Below, piece after piece: positions 1 to 7,931 of a stretch of DNA of 64,000 nucleotides (position 1 is the stretch's first letter; the number at the start of each line of letters is the position of its first letter). A program made the translations under genes and the position numbers. Below the pieces are notes generated by a model. That model did not search any database, was not told where the DNA came from, and saw only the letters and a list, made by a program, of their open reading frames with translations. Source of the stretch: Geobacter sp. AOG2 (lineage in GTDB: Bacteria > Desulfobacterota > Desulfuromonadia > Geobacterales > Pseudopelobacteraceae); NCBI RefSeq assembly GCF_019972295.1, contig NZ_BLJA01000001.1, positions 62,001-126,000 of the forward strand, given 5' to 3'.

Positions 1-1
1 G

Positions 2-238
2 TTCGGCATCTGCACCGCCCTGTTTTCCCTGGTATTCGCCCTGTTCCTGCTGGTGCGGCGCTTCATCGTCGGGGCGGAGGTGGAGGGGGTCTTCACCCTG
101 TTCGCCATCCTGTTCTTCTTCGTCGGCATCATCATCTTCGGCATCGGCATCGTGGGCGAGTATGTCGGCAGGATCTACCAGGAAGTGCGCAAACGGCCAC
201 GGTATGTGGTGCGTCAGACCTACGGGTTCGAAGAATAG
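2..238 (+). CDS. arnC: ArnC/GtrB-like polyprenyl-phosphate glycosyltransferase, C-terminal end (partial)
   Basis: Only the last 78 residues are in the window; the reading frame is open from the left edge. The visible part has two hydrophobic segments joined by a short polar loop, followed by the cytoplasmic tail VGEYVGRIYQEVRKRPRYVV. Two C-terminal membrane helices plus this tail are typical of the ArnC/GtrB/DPM1 family, which transfers a sugar to undecaprenyl phosphate at the inner face of the membrane. The next two genes are the two halves of ArnA, so the natural reading is transfer of formylated 4-amino-4-deoxy-L-arabinose to the lipid carrier for lipid A modification. The catalytic GT2 domain lies outside the window, so the substrate is inferred from context. 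Confidence 0.7.
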   Translation, partial: FGICTALFSLVFALFLLVRRFIVGAEVEGVFTLFAILFFFVGIIIFGIGIVGEYVGRIYQEVRKRPRYVVRQTYGFEE

Positions 239-520
239 GAGGTTGTTGAAAAACAGCCATCTTAGCGCCTAACGGCGTCCCGCTAGACGGGATGACTACA
301 CTATCGCTCCGTCACCGATAATTATGCTCACGCATAATTATACGCCGCCGTCCTCGAACGCCACCTTGTGCGGCGTAGCGCTGCTACGCCTCCGCGGTTT
401 TTTTAGCAGAGCCGTTCCGGCTCTGTCCCTGCGGGATGAACTGCGCTGCGCTCCGTCACCGATAATCGCCGAAGGCGATTATACTGCGGGTGCGACGATC
501 TGACTATTTTTGAACAACCT
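239..520 (+). repeat. Dispersed modular hairpin repeat, copy 1 (long form)
   Basis: Fills the roughly 300-base gap between the ArnC-like gene and the formyltransferase; no gene is seen in it. It begins GGTTGTTGAAAAACAGCCATC-like and ends GATCTGACTATTTTTGAACA-ACCT-like; the outer ends are near-perfect inverted repeats (AGGTTGTTGAAAAA against AGGTTGTTCAAAAA). Inside are stacked hairpins: CCCGCTAGACGGG, ATAATTATGC-TCAC-GCATAATTAT, GGCGTAGC-GCT-GCTACGCC, and a second AT-rich module built on ATAATCGCC/GGCGATTAT. It is the longest copy because it carries both AT-type hairpins. Thirteen other copies follow in this window. Confidence 0.9.
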
Positions 521-547
521 GAGCGGATAATTGAAAATAACCATTTC

Positions 548-1462
548 ATGGGAAAAACAGTGCAAGCCGACAAACTGATAATCTGCGCCTACCATAATGT
601 GGGCTATCGCTGCATCGAGGAGTTGTTGCGCCAGGGGGCGGACATCGCCCTGATCTTCACCCACGAGGATTCGCCCACGGAGGAGATCTGGTTCAAGTCG
701 GTGCGCGAGCTGGCGGATGCCCACGGCATCCCGTACCTGACCACGGACATCTCCCTTCCGGAGAACGTGGCGCGGGTGCGGGCCATCGCGCCGGACTTCC
801 TCTTCTCCTTCTACTACCGCAACATGATAAAACCGGCGGTGCTGGAGATCCCGAAGCGGGGCGCGTTCAACCTGCACGGCTCGTACCTGCCCAGGTACCG
901 CGGCCGGGTGCCGGTCAACTGGGCGGTGATCAACGGCGAGAGCGAAACCGGGGCGACCCTGCATCACATGGTGGAGAAGCCGGACGCCGGCGCTATCGTG
1001 GACCAGGAGCGGGTGGAGATCGCCTTCACCGACACGGCTTTCGATGTCTTCAACAAGGTTACCGACGCGGCGGCGGCGGTCATTGCCCGCGCCTGGCCGC
1101 AGGTCCGGGAGGGGAGGGCGGCGTGCATCCCCATGAACCTGGCGGAAGGCGCCTACTTCGGCGGCCGCAAGCCCGCCGACGGCCAAATCGACTGGCGGCA
1201 AAGCGCCGTGCGGATCTACAACCTGATCCGCGGCGTGACCCACCCCTACCCCGGCGCGTTCAGCCACCTGGACGGCCAAAAGGTCGTCATCTGGTCCGCC
1301 TGGCCGGTGGCGGGGAGCGGGGAACCGGGGCGCATCGTGTCGCTTCGCCCGTTTCTGGTCGGCACCGGGGAAGGGCTGCTGGAGATCCGGTCGCTCCAGG
1401 CGGAGAACGGGGCCGAGGTCGCCGCAATGGAATTTACCACGGATGCACGGCAGTTTACGTAA
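548..1462 (+). CDS. arnA: ArnA-type formyltransferase (UDP-L-Ara4N formyltransferase)
   Basis: 304 residues, matching the N-terminal formyltransferase half of enterobacterial ArnA. The catalytic triad of 10-formyl-THF formyltransferases is visible: Asn108 and His110 in FNLHGSYLPRYRGR and Asp146 in VEKPDAGAIVDQE. The C-terminal part fits the usual OB-like lobe of Fmt-type enzymes. The expected reaction is N-formylation of UDP-4-amino-4-deoxy-L-arabinose before transfer to the lipid carrier. In E. coli this domain is fused to the decarboxylase; here the decarboxylase is a separate downstream gene, with repeat copy 2 in between. No clear Shine-Dalgarno precedes the ATG, which lies 28 bases after repeat copy 1, so the start is the least certain part. 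Confidence 0.8.
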   Translation: MGKTVQADKLIICAYHNVGYRCIEELLRQGADIALIFTHEDSPTEEIWFKSVRELADAHGIPYLTTDISLPENVARVRAIAPDFLFSFYYRNMIKPAVLEIPKRGAFNLHGSYLPRYRGRVPVNWAVINGESETGATLHHMVEKPDAGAIVDQERVEIAFTDTAFDVFNKVTDAAAAVIARAWPQVREGRAACIPMNLAEGAYFGGRKPADGQIDWRQSAVRIYNLIRGVTHPYPGAFSHLDGQKVVIWSAWPVAGSGEPGRIVSLRPFLVGTGEGLLEIRSLQAENGAEVAAMEFTTDARQFT

Positions 1463-1600
1463 CAGACTGTTGAATAACTCAGGCTGTTCAAAAATAGTCA
1501 GATCGTTGCATCCGCAGAAAAGCCCCGCGGAAGCGTAGCAAGGCTACGCTGCACAAGGGGTTTTCGAGGACGGCAGCGAGAGGACTGTTTTCAACAACCT
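1461..1600 (-). repeat. Dispersed modular hairpin repeat, copy 2 (reverse)
   Basis: Inverse orientation, between the two ArnA half genes. Runs from AACAGACTGTTGAATAACTC through GTTCAAAAATAGTCAGATCG, a degenerate GGAAGCGTAGC/GCTACGCTGC hairpin and TTTTCGAGGACGGCAGCGAG to TTTTCAACAACCT. It is a short form lacking the AT-rich hairpin, and more diverged than most copies. It overlaps the formyltransferase stop codon by two bases. Confidence 0.85.
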
Positions 1601-1618
1601 CTCAAGGAGAAATAGAGC

Positions 1619-2659
1619 ATGAAAGTACTGATCTTGGGCGTCAACGGCTTCATCGGCAACGCACTCACCCACCGTATCCTCACCACCACCGACTGGGAGG
1701 TCCATGGCCTGGACATGGCCTGCGACAAGCTGGAGCGCTCCCTGGGGGATTCCCGGTTCCACTTCCTGGAGGGAGACATCACCATCAACAAGGAGTGGAT
1801 CGAGTATAATATCAAGAAGTGCGACGTCGTGTTGCCGCTGGTTGCCATCGCAACGCCGGTTACCTACGTCAAGGACCCGCTGCGGGTCTTTGAGCTGGAT
1901 TTCGAGGAAAACCTCAAGATCATCAGGCTGTGCCACAAGTACAAGAAACGGGTCATCTTCCCCTCCACCTCCGAGGTGTACGGCATGTCGCCCGACCGGG
2001 AGTTCGACGAAGAGAACTCGCCGCTCATGCTGGGGCCGATCGCCAAGGAGCGCTGGATCTACTCCTGCGCCAAGCAGATGCTCGACCGGGTGATCTACGC
2101 CTACGGCATGCATGAAGGGCTCAAGTTCACCCTGTTCCGCCCCTTCAACTGGATCGGCCCCAAGCTGGACAGCATCCACACCGCCAAGGAGGGGAGTTCC
2201 CGGGTCCTGACCCAGTTCCTGTACGACATCCTGGCCGGAGAGCCGATCCAACTGGTGGACGGCGGCAACCAGCGCCGCTCCTTCACCTTTATCGAAGACG
2301 GCATCGACGCCCTGATGCGGATCATCGAGAACAAGGACGGCTGCGCCGACGGCAAGATCTTCAACATCGGCAACCCGGCCAACGATCTGTCCGTCAAGGA
2401 GTTGGCCCACAAGCTGCGCGACATGGTGGCGGAATTCCCGCTCTACCGGGAAAAGGCCGAGAAATGCCGGATCGTCGAGATATCGTCCGACCAGTTCTAC
2501 GGCAAGGGGTACCAGGACATGCTGACCCGTGTTCCCTCGGTCAAGCGCGCCAAGGAATGCCTGGGATGGGAGCCGGTGACGAGCGCCGACGAAGCCCTGC
2601 GCAAGACCCTGGAGTTCTATCTGGTGGATGAGCGGGAGAAGCTGTCGGAATTCCTGTAA
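1619..2659 (+). CDS. arnA: ArnA-type UDP-glucuronate decarboxylase (SDR family)
   Basis: 346 residues corresponding to the C-terminal dehydrogenase/decarboxylase half of ArnA, an extended short-chain dehydrogenase. The Rossmann motif GVNGFIGN is at residues 8-15, the catalytic Ser118/Glu119 in PSTSEVYG, and the YxxxK pair at Tyr148/Lys152. [13 protein letters not shown] near residue 215 carries the arginine equivalent to the decarboxylation Arg of ArnA. Expected reaction: NAD-dependent oxidative decarboxylation of UDP-glucuronate to UDP-4-keto-pentose. The start has a good ribosome site (AAGGAG, 8 bases upstream), just beyond repeat copy 2. Separate formyltransferase and decarboxylase genes imply loss or absence of the E. 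coli fusion. Confidence 0.85.
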   Translation: MKVLILGVNGFIGNALTHRILTTTDWEVHGLDMACDKLERSLGDSRFHFLEGDITINKEWIEYNIKKCDVVLPLVAIATPVTYVKDPLRVFELDFEENLKIIRLCHKYKKRVIFPSTSEVYGMSPDREFDEENSPLMLGPIAKERWIYSCAKQMLDRVIYAYGMHEGLKFTLFRPFNWIGPKLDSIHTAKEGSSRVLTQFLYDILAGEPIQLVDGGNQRRSFTFIEDGIDALMRIIENKDGCADGKIFNIGNPANDLSVKELAHKLRDMVAEFPLYREKAEKCRIVEISSDQFYGKGYQDMLTRVPSVKRAKECLGWEPVTSADEALRKTLEFYLVDEREKLSEFL

Positions 2660-2671
2660 ACCGAGGCGGAT

Positions 2672-2820
2672 TGCCACAGAGCCACAGAGGCTCGGAGATA
2701 AAACCATAGAGAACAGCATGGCGGGTCATCTGAAATTCACAATGGAACAGCGCGTTTCCCGTATGGTTCATTCTGAAATGAGCTCCGCCATAGCTCTGCG
2801 TCTCCGTGCCTCTGCGGCAC
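2672..2820. repeat. CCACAGAG-type intergenic inverted repeat
   Basis: A second repeat type between the decarboxylase and gspH. The left end reads GCCACAGAGCCACAGAGGCT and the right end CTCTGCGTCTCCGTGCCTCT; these are imperfect inverted copies of one another. The 100-base centre has no convincing reading frame. It ends only 9 bases before the gspH start, so any ribosome site for gspH is made partly by this element. Confidence 0.55.
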
Positions 2821-2829
2821 GTACCGTGA

Positions 2830-3336
2830 ATGATGTTTGACCGTCGCGGTTTCACGCTGATAGAGATCGTGGTGGTGCTGGCGATCATCGGCATGGTGAT
2901 GATGCTGGTCATCCCGCGCCTGCCGAACTCCGAGCGGGAGGACCTGAAGATATCGGCGCGGACCCTGGCCTCGACGCTGCGCTACCTTCAGGACCGGGCA
3001 ACCACCACCGGGACGACCTATTATCTGCACCTGGAGCCGGGCACGGACACGGTCAAGGTGATGCAGGCGGCGGGCGACGGGAGCGAAAAAGAGCCGGAAG
3101 ATCCCTTCCTGCAACAGCGGCCGACCAAGGAAGGGGTGCTGGTGGCGGATGTGGTCATCCCGCGCCTGGGCAAGCTGAGCGACGGGCAGGTGCGCCTCGA
3201 TATCGGGGCGGGAGGCCTGCGGGATTTCGTCACCATCCACCTGAGCTCGCCCGACGGCGAGTTCTGGACGGTGATGGGCTTCCCTTCCAGCGGCAAGGTC
3301 AAGGTCTACCAAGGCTACCAGGAAGATGCGCTATGA
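2830..3336 (+). CDS. gspH: Type II secretion minor pseudopilin GspH
   Basis: 168 residues with a class III prepilin signal: a short basic leader MMFDRRG followed by FTLIEIVVVLAIIGMVMMLV, the cleavage/N-methylation site and the assembly helix with Glu at +5. The length and single N-terminal helix with a beta-rich C-terminal domain fit GspH. It is the first of four consecutive pseudopilin genes in H-I-J-K order, which strengthens the assignment. It would sit at or near the tip of the periplasmic pseudopilus. The start could be either of the tandem ATGs at 2830 or 2833; the ribosome site is weak. Confidence 0.85.
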   Translation: MMFDRRGFTLIEIVVVLAIIGMVMMLVIPRLPNSEREDLKISARTLASTLRYLQDRATTTGTTYYLHLEPGTDTVKVMQAAGDGSEKEPEDPFLQQRPTKEGVLVADVVIPRLGKLSDGQVRLDIGAGGLRDFVTIHLSSPDGEFWTVMGFPSSGKVKVYQGYQEDAL

Positions 3337-3337
3337 G

Positions 3338-3553
3338 GAGGCTGTTGGAAAACTCTGGTTGTTCAAAAACAGTCAGATCGTCGCACCCGGAGGAAGCCCC
3401 GCGGAGGCAGGCCCTCTCTCTATCTCTCCCCCAGAGGGGGAGAGCATGCCTTGCCCTCTCCCTCTGGGAGAGGGCAAGGGTGAGGGTTTGCAGCGCTACG
3501 CCGCACAAAGGGGATTTCGAGGACGGCGGCGAGATGGCTGTTTTTCAACAACC
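3338..3553 (-). repeat. Dispersed modular hairpin repeat, copy 3 (reverse), provides the gspI start
   Basis: Reverse orientation between gspH and gspI. Outer ends match the family (GGCTGTTGGAAAACTCTGGT ... GATGGCTGTTTTTCAACAAC). The usual GGCGTAGC/GCTACGCC hairpin has been interrupted by a different repeat (about 3411-3486). The terminal ATG of this copy (3534) is the gspI start codon. Confidence 0.85.
3411..3486. repeat. Nested CT/GA-rich palindromic repeat inside copy 3
   Basis: Two adjacent palindromes: CTCTCCCCCAGAGGGGGAGAG-like at 3424-3444 and GCCCTCTCC-CTCT-GGGAGAGGGC at 3453-3475, followed by AAGGGTGAGGGT. This sequence is absent from the other 13 copies, so it appears to be a separate small repeat inserted in the hairpin module of copy 3. 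Confidence 0.7.
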
Positions 3554-3893
3554 ACTGAGAGGTTTTACCCTGCTTGAGGTGATGGTGGCCCTGGCCATCA
3601 TGGCAGGCGTCATCCTGACGGTGCTGGGTGCGGTCAACTACCACCTCACCATCATCACCAACGAGCGGGACAGCACCGCCCTGACCATTCTGGCGCGGGC
3701 CAAGATGTCCGAACTGGAGCGTCAGGGCATCCCCCAGAAGGCCGAGGGGACCCTGGCCCCGGACCATCCGGAAATCTCCTGGCAGGCCGAGCAGTTTCCC
3801 ACCGACCTCCCCGTGCTCCGGAAGTTGGTGCTGCGGGTGTGGCGAACCAGCGACAAACGGGAGGTGGTGCTTGAGCGCTATCTCACGAAATAA
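3534..3893 (+). CDS. gspI: Type II secretion minor pseudopilin GspI
   Basis: 119 residues: leader [10 protein letters not shown], then FTLLEVMVALAIMAGVILTV, a prepilin cleavage site with Glu at +5 and the hydrophobic assembly helix. The only ATG before the cleavage site is at 3534, inside the terminal segment of repeat copy 3, so residues 1-7 are encoded by repeat sequence. The frame stays open upstream through the repeat, but no alternative start gives a plausible leader. The mature part is short, as usual for GspI, which forms the pseudopilus tip complex with GspJ and GspK. The 3' end overlaps gspJ by 23 bases. Confidence 0.85.
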   Translation: MAVFQQPLRGFTLLEVMVALAIMAGVILTVLGAVNYHLTIITNERDSTALTILARAKMSELERQGIPQKAEGTLAPDHPEISWQAEQFPTDLPVLRKLVLRVWRTSDKREVVLERYLTK

Positions 3894-4500
3894 GGGTTTT
3901 ACCCTTCTGGAAGTCCTGATCGCCGTGGTCCTCCTGGGAATCCTCACCGCCGCGTTGTACGGGAGCTATTTCGCGGTATTGAAAGCCAGGGAACGGTCGG
4001 CGGAGGGGATGGAGGAACGCCGGGAACTGGGCAATACCCTTGACCTTCTGCGGCGGGAGATCGACTCCGCCCTCTACACGAGCAGCGACAAGCGGCTCAA
4101 ATTCGTCGTCGAGGACCGGGACAGTTTCGGCCAGCCGGCCTCCAATCTGGAAGTGACGACCCTGGCGCCTCCGGCGCCTCTGGTGGACGGGCGCAAGGAA
4201 TCGGGCGTCATCGACGTGCAGTACCGCATGGAGGAAAAGGAGGACAAGCACCTGATCCTGACCCGCAGGGAGCAGGATGTCCTGCTGGAATCGACCGACG
4301 TGTCCGCCTACCCGCAGATGGAGCGGATCAGCTCCTTTCTGGTGGAATGCAGCAGCGACGGCTCGAAATGGGTGAAAAGCTGGGATACCGCCCTGAACGG
4401 CAGACTGCCGAAATGGGTGCGCGTCACGGTGCAGGTGGAGGAGAACGGCAGCCTGGTGGCGTTCTCCGTCTATGCAACCCCCAGGGCGGGCAGCTTGTGA
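3871..4500 (+). CDS. gspJ: Type II secretion minor pseudopilin GspJ
   Basis: 209 residues starting with leader MSAISRNKG and cleavage site FTLLEVLIAVVLLGILTAAL. Length and the long beta-rich C-terminal domain fit GspJ. A TTG start at 3871 is chosen: it places the leader correctly and lies 5-6 bases after GGGAGGTGG within gspI. Translation is probably coupled to gspI through the 23-base overlap. GspJ interacts with GspI and GspK at the pseudopilus tip. Confidence 0.85.
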   Translation: MSAISRNKGFTLLEVLIAVVLLGILTAALYGSYFAVLKARERSAEGMEERRELGNTLDLLRREIDSALYTSSDKRLKFVVEDRDSFGQPASNLEVTTLAPPAPLVDGRKESGVIDVQYRMEEKEDKHLILTRREQDVLLESTDVSAYPQMERISSFLVECSSDGSKWVKSWDTALNGRLPKWVRVTVQVEENGSLVAFSVYATPRAGSL

Positions 4501-5441
4501 GGGGCGAAAAGGGCTTTGCCCTGGTCCTGACCCTGGTGGTCACCGCCCTGATGGTGGCGGCGGCGGTGGAACTGATCCACCAGGTGTACGTGGATACGTC
4601 ACTCAACCGTAATTTCCGCGACGGCCAGCAGGCCTCGCTTCTGGCGGAGTCCGGGCTCTACGGCGGCATCAGGTTGCTCCGGATGGCGCTTTCGAGCCAG
4701 GATGGCTATACCTCGCTCTCGGACACATGGGCCGCGCCGTTCAAACAGGAGGACGAGACCGGCCGCATCGAGATCACGGTCACCGAGGAGAGCGGCAAGA
4801 TCAATCTCAATGCGCTGGTGAATCCCGACAATACCGTCAAAGAGGAGACCCTGAATATCCTGAAGCGCCTGGGTACGCCGCTGCAGATACCGGAGAGCGC
4901 CTGGAACGCCCTGGCGGACTGGATCGACACTGACGACCTCCCCGTGTCGGGCGGTTCCGAAAGCCCCTATTACCTGTCCCTGAGCCCGCCCTACTCGGCC
5001 CATAACGGGAGGCTGACCACCGTGAACGAACTGACCCTGGTCAAGGGGTTTACGCCGGAGATGGTCGCCAAACTCGCGCCGTTCGTGACCATCTACGCCG
5101 ACCAGCCGGGGAGCCTGGTCGCCCAGAGTGTCCGCGTCAATGTGAACACTGCGCCCAAGGAGGTCATCATGGCCCTGGACAGCGACATCGACGAGGGGCT
5201 GGCGGAACGGGTCATCGAGGAGCGGAACCGGCTACCGTTCACGAACTCGGACACACCAGGGTCGCGGGTCAATAATTCGTTGTTTGACAATCTGCCAAGC
5301 CGGGACAAAGTGACGCTCATATACAAAGGGACCTTGTTCCGGATCACGGCACGGGGCTTCGTCAAGGACGCGGCCCGCACCGTCGAGGCCGTGGTCAGGA
5401 TGGACGGGACGCCGGAGATCCTGTCGTGGCAGGAGTACTGA
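4497..5441 (+). CDS. gspK: Type II secretion minor pseudopilin GspK
   Basis: 314 residues from a GTG start overlapping the gspJ stop (GTGA). The N-terminus MRGEKGFALVLTLVVTALMV is a prepilin-like leader and helix in which the usual +5 Glu is absent, a known feature of GspK. The large C-terminal region with INLNALVNPDN, a helix-hairpin-helix-like stretch (LTTVNELTLVKGF) and NVNTAPKEVIMAL fits the GspK domain. It caps the pseudopilus. The open frame extends upstream to 4347, but that part overlaps gspJ and lacks a ribosome site. Confidence 0.88.
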   Translation: MRGEKGFALVLTLVVTALMVAAAVELIHQVYVDTSLNRNFRDGQQASLLAESGLYGGIRLLRMALSSQDGYTSLSDTWAAPFKQEDETGRIEITVTEESGKINLNALVNPDNTVKEETLNILKRLGTPLQIPESAWNALADWIDTDDLPVSGGSESPYYLSLSPPYSAHNGRLTTVNELTLVKGFTPEMVAKLAPFVTIYADQPGSLVAQSVRVNVNTAPKEVIMALDSDIDEGLAERVIEERNRLPFTNSDTPGSRVNNSLFDNLPSRDKVTLIYKGTLFRITARGFVKDAARTVEAVVRMDGTPEILSWQEY

Positions 5442-5460
5442 GGACCGTGGGGGTTTAGCC

Positions 5461-5678
5461 GTTTGCTGAAAAACTCAGGTTGTTCAAAAATAGTCAGATC
5501 GTCGCACCCGGAGAATGTCCTGAGGAGGCGTAGCAGCGCTACGCCGCACGAAAGGGCGTTCGAGGACGGCGGCGTATAATTATGTGTAAGCATAATTATC
5601 GGTGACGGAACGATAGCGTAGTCATCCCGTTTAGCGGGACGCCGATAGGCGCTAAGATGGCTGTTTTTCAACAACCTC
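5461..5678 (-). repeat. Dispersed modular hairpin repeat, copy 4 (reverse, long form)
   Basis: Between gspK and the FliK-like gene. Contains all modules in reverse order: GTTCAAAAATAGTCAGATCG, GGCGTAGCAGCGCTACGCC, the AT-rich hairpin (ATAATTATGTGTAAGCATAATTAT-like), CCCGTTTAGCGGG and GATGGCTGTTTTTCAACAAC. Its terminal ATG is out of frame with the downstream gene. Confidence 0.9.
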
Positions 5679-5687
5679 CAGGGTATT

Positions 5688-7931
5688 ATGGCCATACCGA
5701 CTGACATCCAACGCCAGGTCTACGACCTGCTCTCCCAGGCGTCCAACCTCTCGTTCGTAAGCGCCGAGCAGGAGCCGGGGGCACGGGTCAGCTTTGTCCC
5801 CGGCCAGCAGGTGAGCGCCCAGGTGCTGACAACGCTGCCGAACAACATGACCCAGGTGCAGATCGGCACGGAGCGCTTCAATCTGGCGTTGCCCATGACG
5901 GTCCGTCCGGGGCAGACCCTGGAGATGACCTTCGTTACGGGGGAGCCGCGCTCGACCTTTGCCGTTGCGCGCCAGGATGTCCCCGCCCCGGCGGTTACCC
6001 TTTCGGATGCGTCCCGGTTGTTGAGCCTCCTGGTCGGCAGCGAAGAGATCGTTGACCCGCAGGTGCGCGCCTCTCTGCTGAGCATCAGCGACATGCTGCG
6101 GCGTTCCCCTGGAGAGGCCGGCGTTCTTGCCAACCTGATGGACGAGGCCCTTACCTATGGTACGGCACGGGAGGGGGACACGGCGCCAACCCTGTTGCCG
6201 GAGGTTCCTTTCCAGCAGGACCGTGCCGGGCAGGGGGGCGGAGCGGCGGCCGGCGCCCAAGGCGGCCCCACCGAGCAGGCGCGTCTGTCGTCATTCGAGG
6301 CCAATGCGGCCCAACTCCTCCGGAATATCGCCCAAAACTCCCGTTTTGACCTGACCGAGGCGGCCAACCAGCCGGTAACGCCGCTTCCCCTCATGCCGGG
6401 CGAAGAGGTTGACGCGGCGGTGCTCGGCACCCTGCCCGGCGGCCGGGTGTTCGTCCAGCTTGCGGGAACGGCGCTGGAACTGGTTGTTCCCCGCCAGGTC
6501 CAAACCGGGGATATCCTCCGTCTGACCTTCATCACCTCCGAGCCCCGGCCGCTGTTCGCGTTGCAGCGCACCGCCGCCGGGGTCCCCAGCTCCCTCAGCG
6601 AGGCCGGTCGCTGGCTGAGCGCGCTGGAGCATACGGAAGGGGGCGTTTCGGAACAACAGATATACGTGCTGGAGCGGCTGAACACGGTACTGAAGAGCCT
6701 GCCGCCCGATTCGCCGGCCTTTACCGCGATCCAGGACGAGGCCATCACCTATCAGACGGTCATGCGCGGCCGCCAGTCCGCCGAACCGCCCTCCGCACAA
6801 CCGGAGACGGCGCTCCAGGCGGGTGCGGCCGTCGTGTCCGGCCAGCAGGCCCCGCTTTTGCCGGGCAACGGCATCGTCCTCAGCGACGACATGGCCAAGC
6901 TGCTCCAGGCGCTGATCAAGGGGAATCGCCTGGCGCTCCTCGAAGCCATCAACCAACAGGCCGCCGGGACCGGTTTTGTGCCGGGGCAGCAGCTCAAGGG
7001 CGAGGTCGTCGCCTCCCTGGGGGGGGGACGCTTCATGGTGCAGGTGGCCGGACAGGCCATGGAGTTCTCGCTGCCCAAGGGCATCAGGCAGGGCGACATG
7101 ACCACGCTCTTTTTTGTCACCGACGAGCCGCAACCCACCTTTCTGATGGCCCGTTTCGGCAAGCCGGGCGATGCGCGGGTCAGCGAAACCGGCCGGTGGT
7201 TGAGCGGGTTTATCGGCACTGCCGGCGAGCAGGTTCCGGCCCGGGAGACCTTGGGAATAGTGAAGGCCCTGCTGTCCGAGCCACCGACCGACGCCTCCCA
7301 GGTAAGCCGGCTTTTGCAGCAGGGGTTGCGGGATGGCGGCCTGTTCTACGAATCCCATCTGGCGCGCTGGTTTGGCGGCGACTATCCCCTGGAGGATATC
7401 CTGCGGGAACCACAGGGGCAATTGTCCGCGCTACGCCGGCCGTCCGGGCTGGAGGTGGCCAATCCGCCGCAGGATGCGCTCCCGGCCGGTTTGAAAGGGA
7501 GCCTGGAGTCTCTGGAGGCGGCCTTCCAGAAGGCCGGCGCCGCCATGCCCCATGAAGGTGTCGTGGACCAGCAGGCCTTACCGGTTGTCAAGGAACAGTT
7601 GGCCACGTTGCAAAGCGGACAACTCGTTTTCAGCGGAGACCTGGTGCCGGGCCAGCAGTTGGAGTGGACGGTGCGGGAGCGCGAGGCGCGCCGCAATGCG
7701 TCGGGGGAACAGACCCGCTCCTGGGAGACGTCGCTTACCCTGGATATGCCGAAGTTGGGGAATGTCACGGCCAGCCTGAAACTCGACGGCACCCGGGTGA
7801 GTATCGAGCTGCACGCCGCACAGCCCGATTCGGCCGGACTCCTGAGGAGCGGCATACCCCGCCTGGCCGAGCAGCTCGAGGCTTCCGGGCTGGTGCCGTC
7901 CGAGATCGGCGTAACGCATGAAATCCCGTAA
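5688..7931 (+). CDS. FliK-like hook-length-control family protein with three internal repeats
   Basis: 747 residues, no signal peptide. A module of about 60 residues occurs three times, near residues 37-96, 234-295 and 429-490. Each runs (V/M)PG(Q/E)(Q/E)-x-AQV-like strand, VQ(I/V)xG, then a TF(V/I)T(G/S)EPRPTFA-like end. A fourth VPGQQ motif near residue 650 opens the C-terminal domain, which resembles the FliK C-terminal (Flg_hook) domain: LDMPKLGNVTASLKLDG. The downstream gene, overlapping by 14 bases, encodes a stand-alone FlhB C-terminal domain, the natural partner of FliK proteins in the export substrate switch. It is distinct from the canonical fliK at 21871. The exact function is inferred. 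Confidence 0.65.
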   Translation: MAIPTDIQRQVYDLLSQASNLSFVSAEQEPGARVSFVPGQQVSAQVLTTLPNNMTQVQIGTERFNLALPMTVRPGQTLEMTFVTGEPRSTFAVARQDVPAPAVTLSDASRLLSLLVGSEEIVDPQVRASLLSISDMLRRSPGEAGVLANLMDEALTYGTAREGDTAPTLLPEVPFQQDRAGQGGGAAAGAQGGPTEQARLSSFEANAAQLLRNIAQNSRFDLTEAANQPVTPLPLMPGEEVDAAVLGTLPGGRVFVQLAGTALELVVPRQVQTGDILRLTFITSEPRPLFALQRTAAGVPSSLSEAGRWLSALEHTEGGVSEQQIYVLERLNTVLKSLPPDSPAFTAIQDEAITYQTVMRGRQSAEPPSAQPETALQAGAAVVSGQQAPLLPGNGIVLSDDMAKLLQALIKGNRLALLEAINQQAAGTGFVPGQQLKGEVVASLGGGRFMVQVAGQAMEFSLPKGIRQGDMTTLFFVTDEPQPTFLMARFGKPGDARVSETGRWLSGFIGTAGEQVPARETLGIVKALLSEPPTDASQVSRLLQQGLRDGGLFYESHLARWFGGDYPLEDILREPQGQLSALRRPSGLEVANPPQDALPAGLKGSLESLEAAFQKAGAAMPHEGVVDQQALPVVKEQLATLQSGQLVFSGDLVPGQQLEWTVREREARRNASGEQTRSWETSLTLDMPKLGNVTASLKLDGTRVSIELHAAQPDSAGLLRSGIPRLAEQLEASGLVPSEIGVTHEIP

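Noticed and set aside
239-520. CCGATAA motifs in the repeats as possible sigma-28 promoters
   Set aside because: CACCGATAAT recurs in every long copy as part of a hairpin, without a TAAA box at the right distance, so it is better explained as repeat structure.
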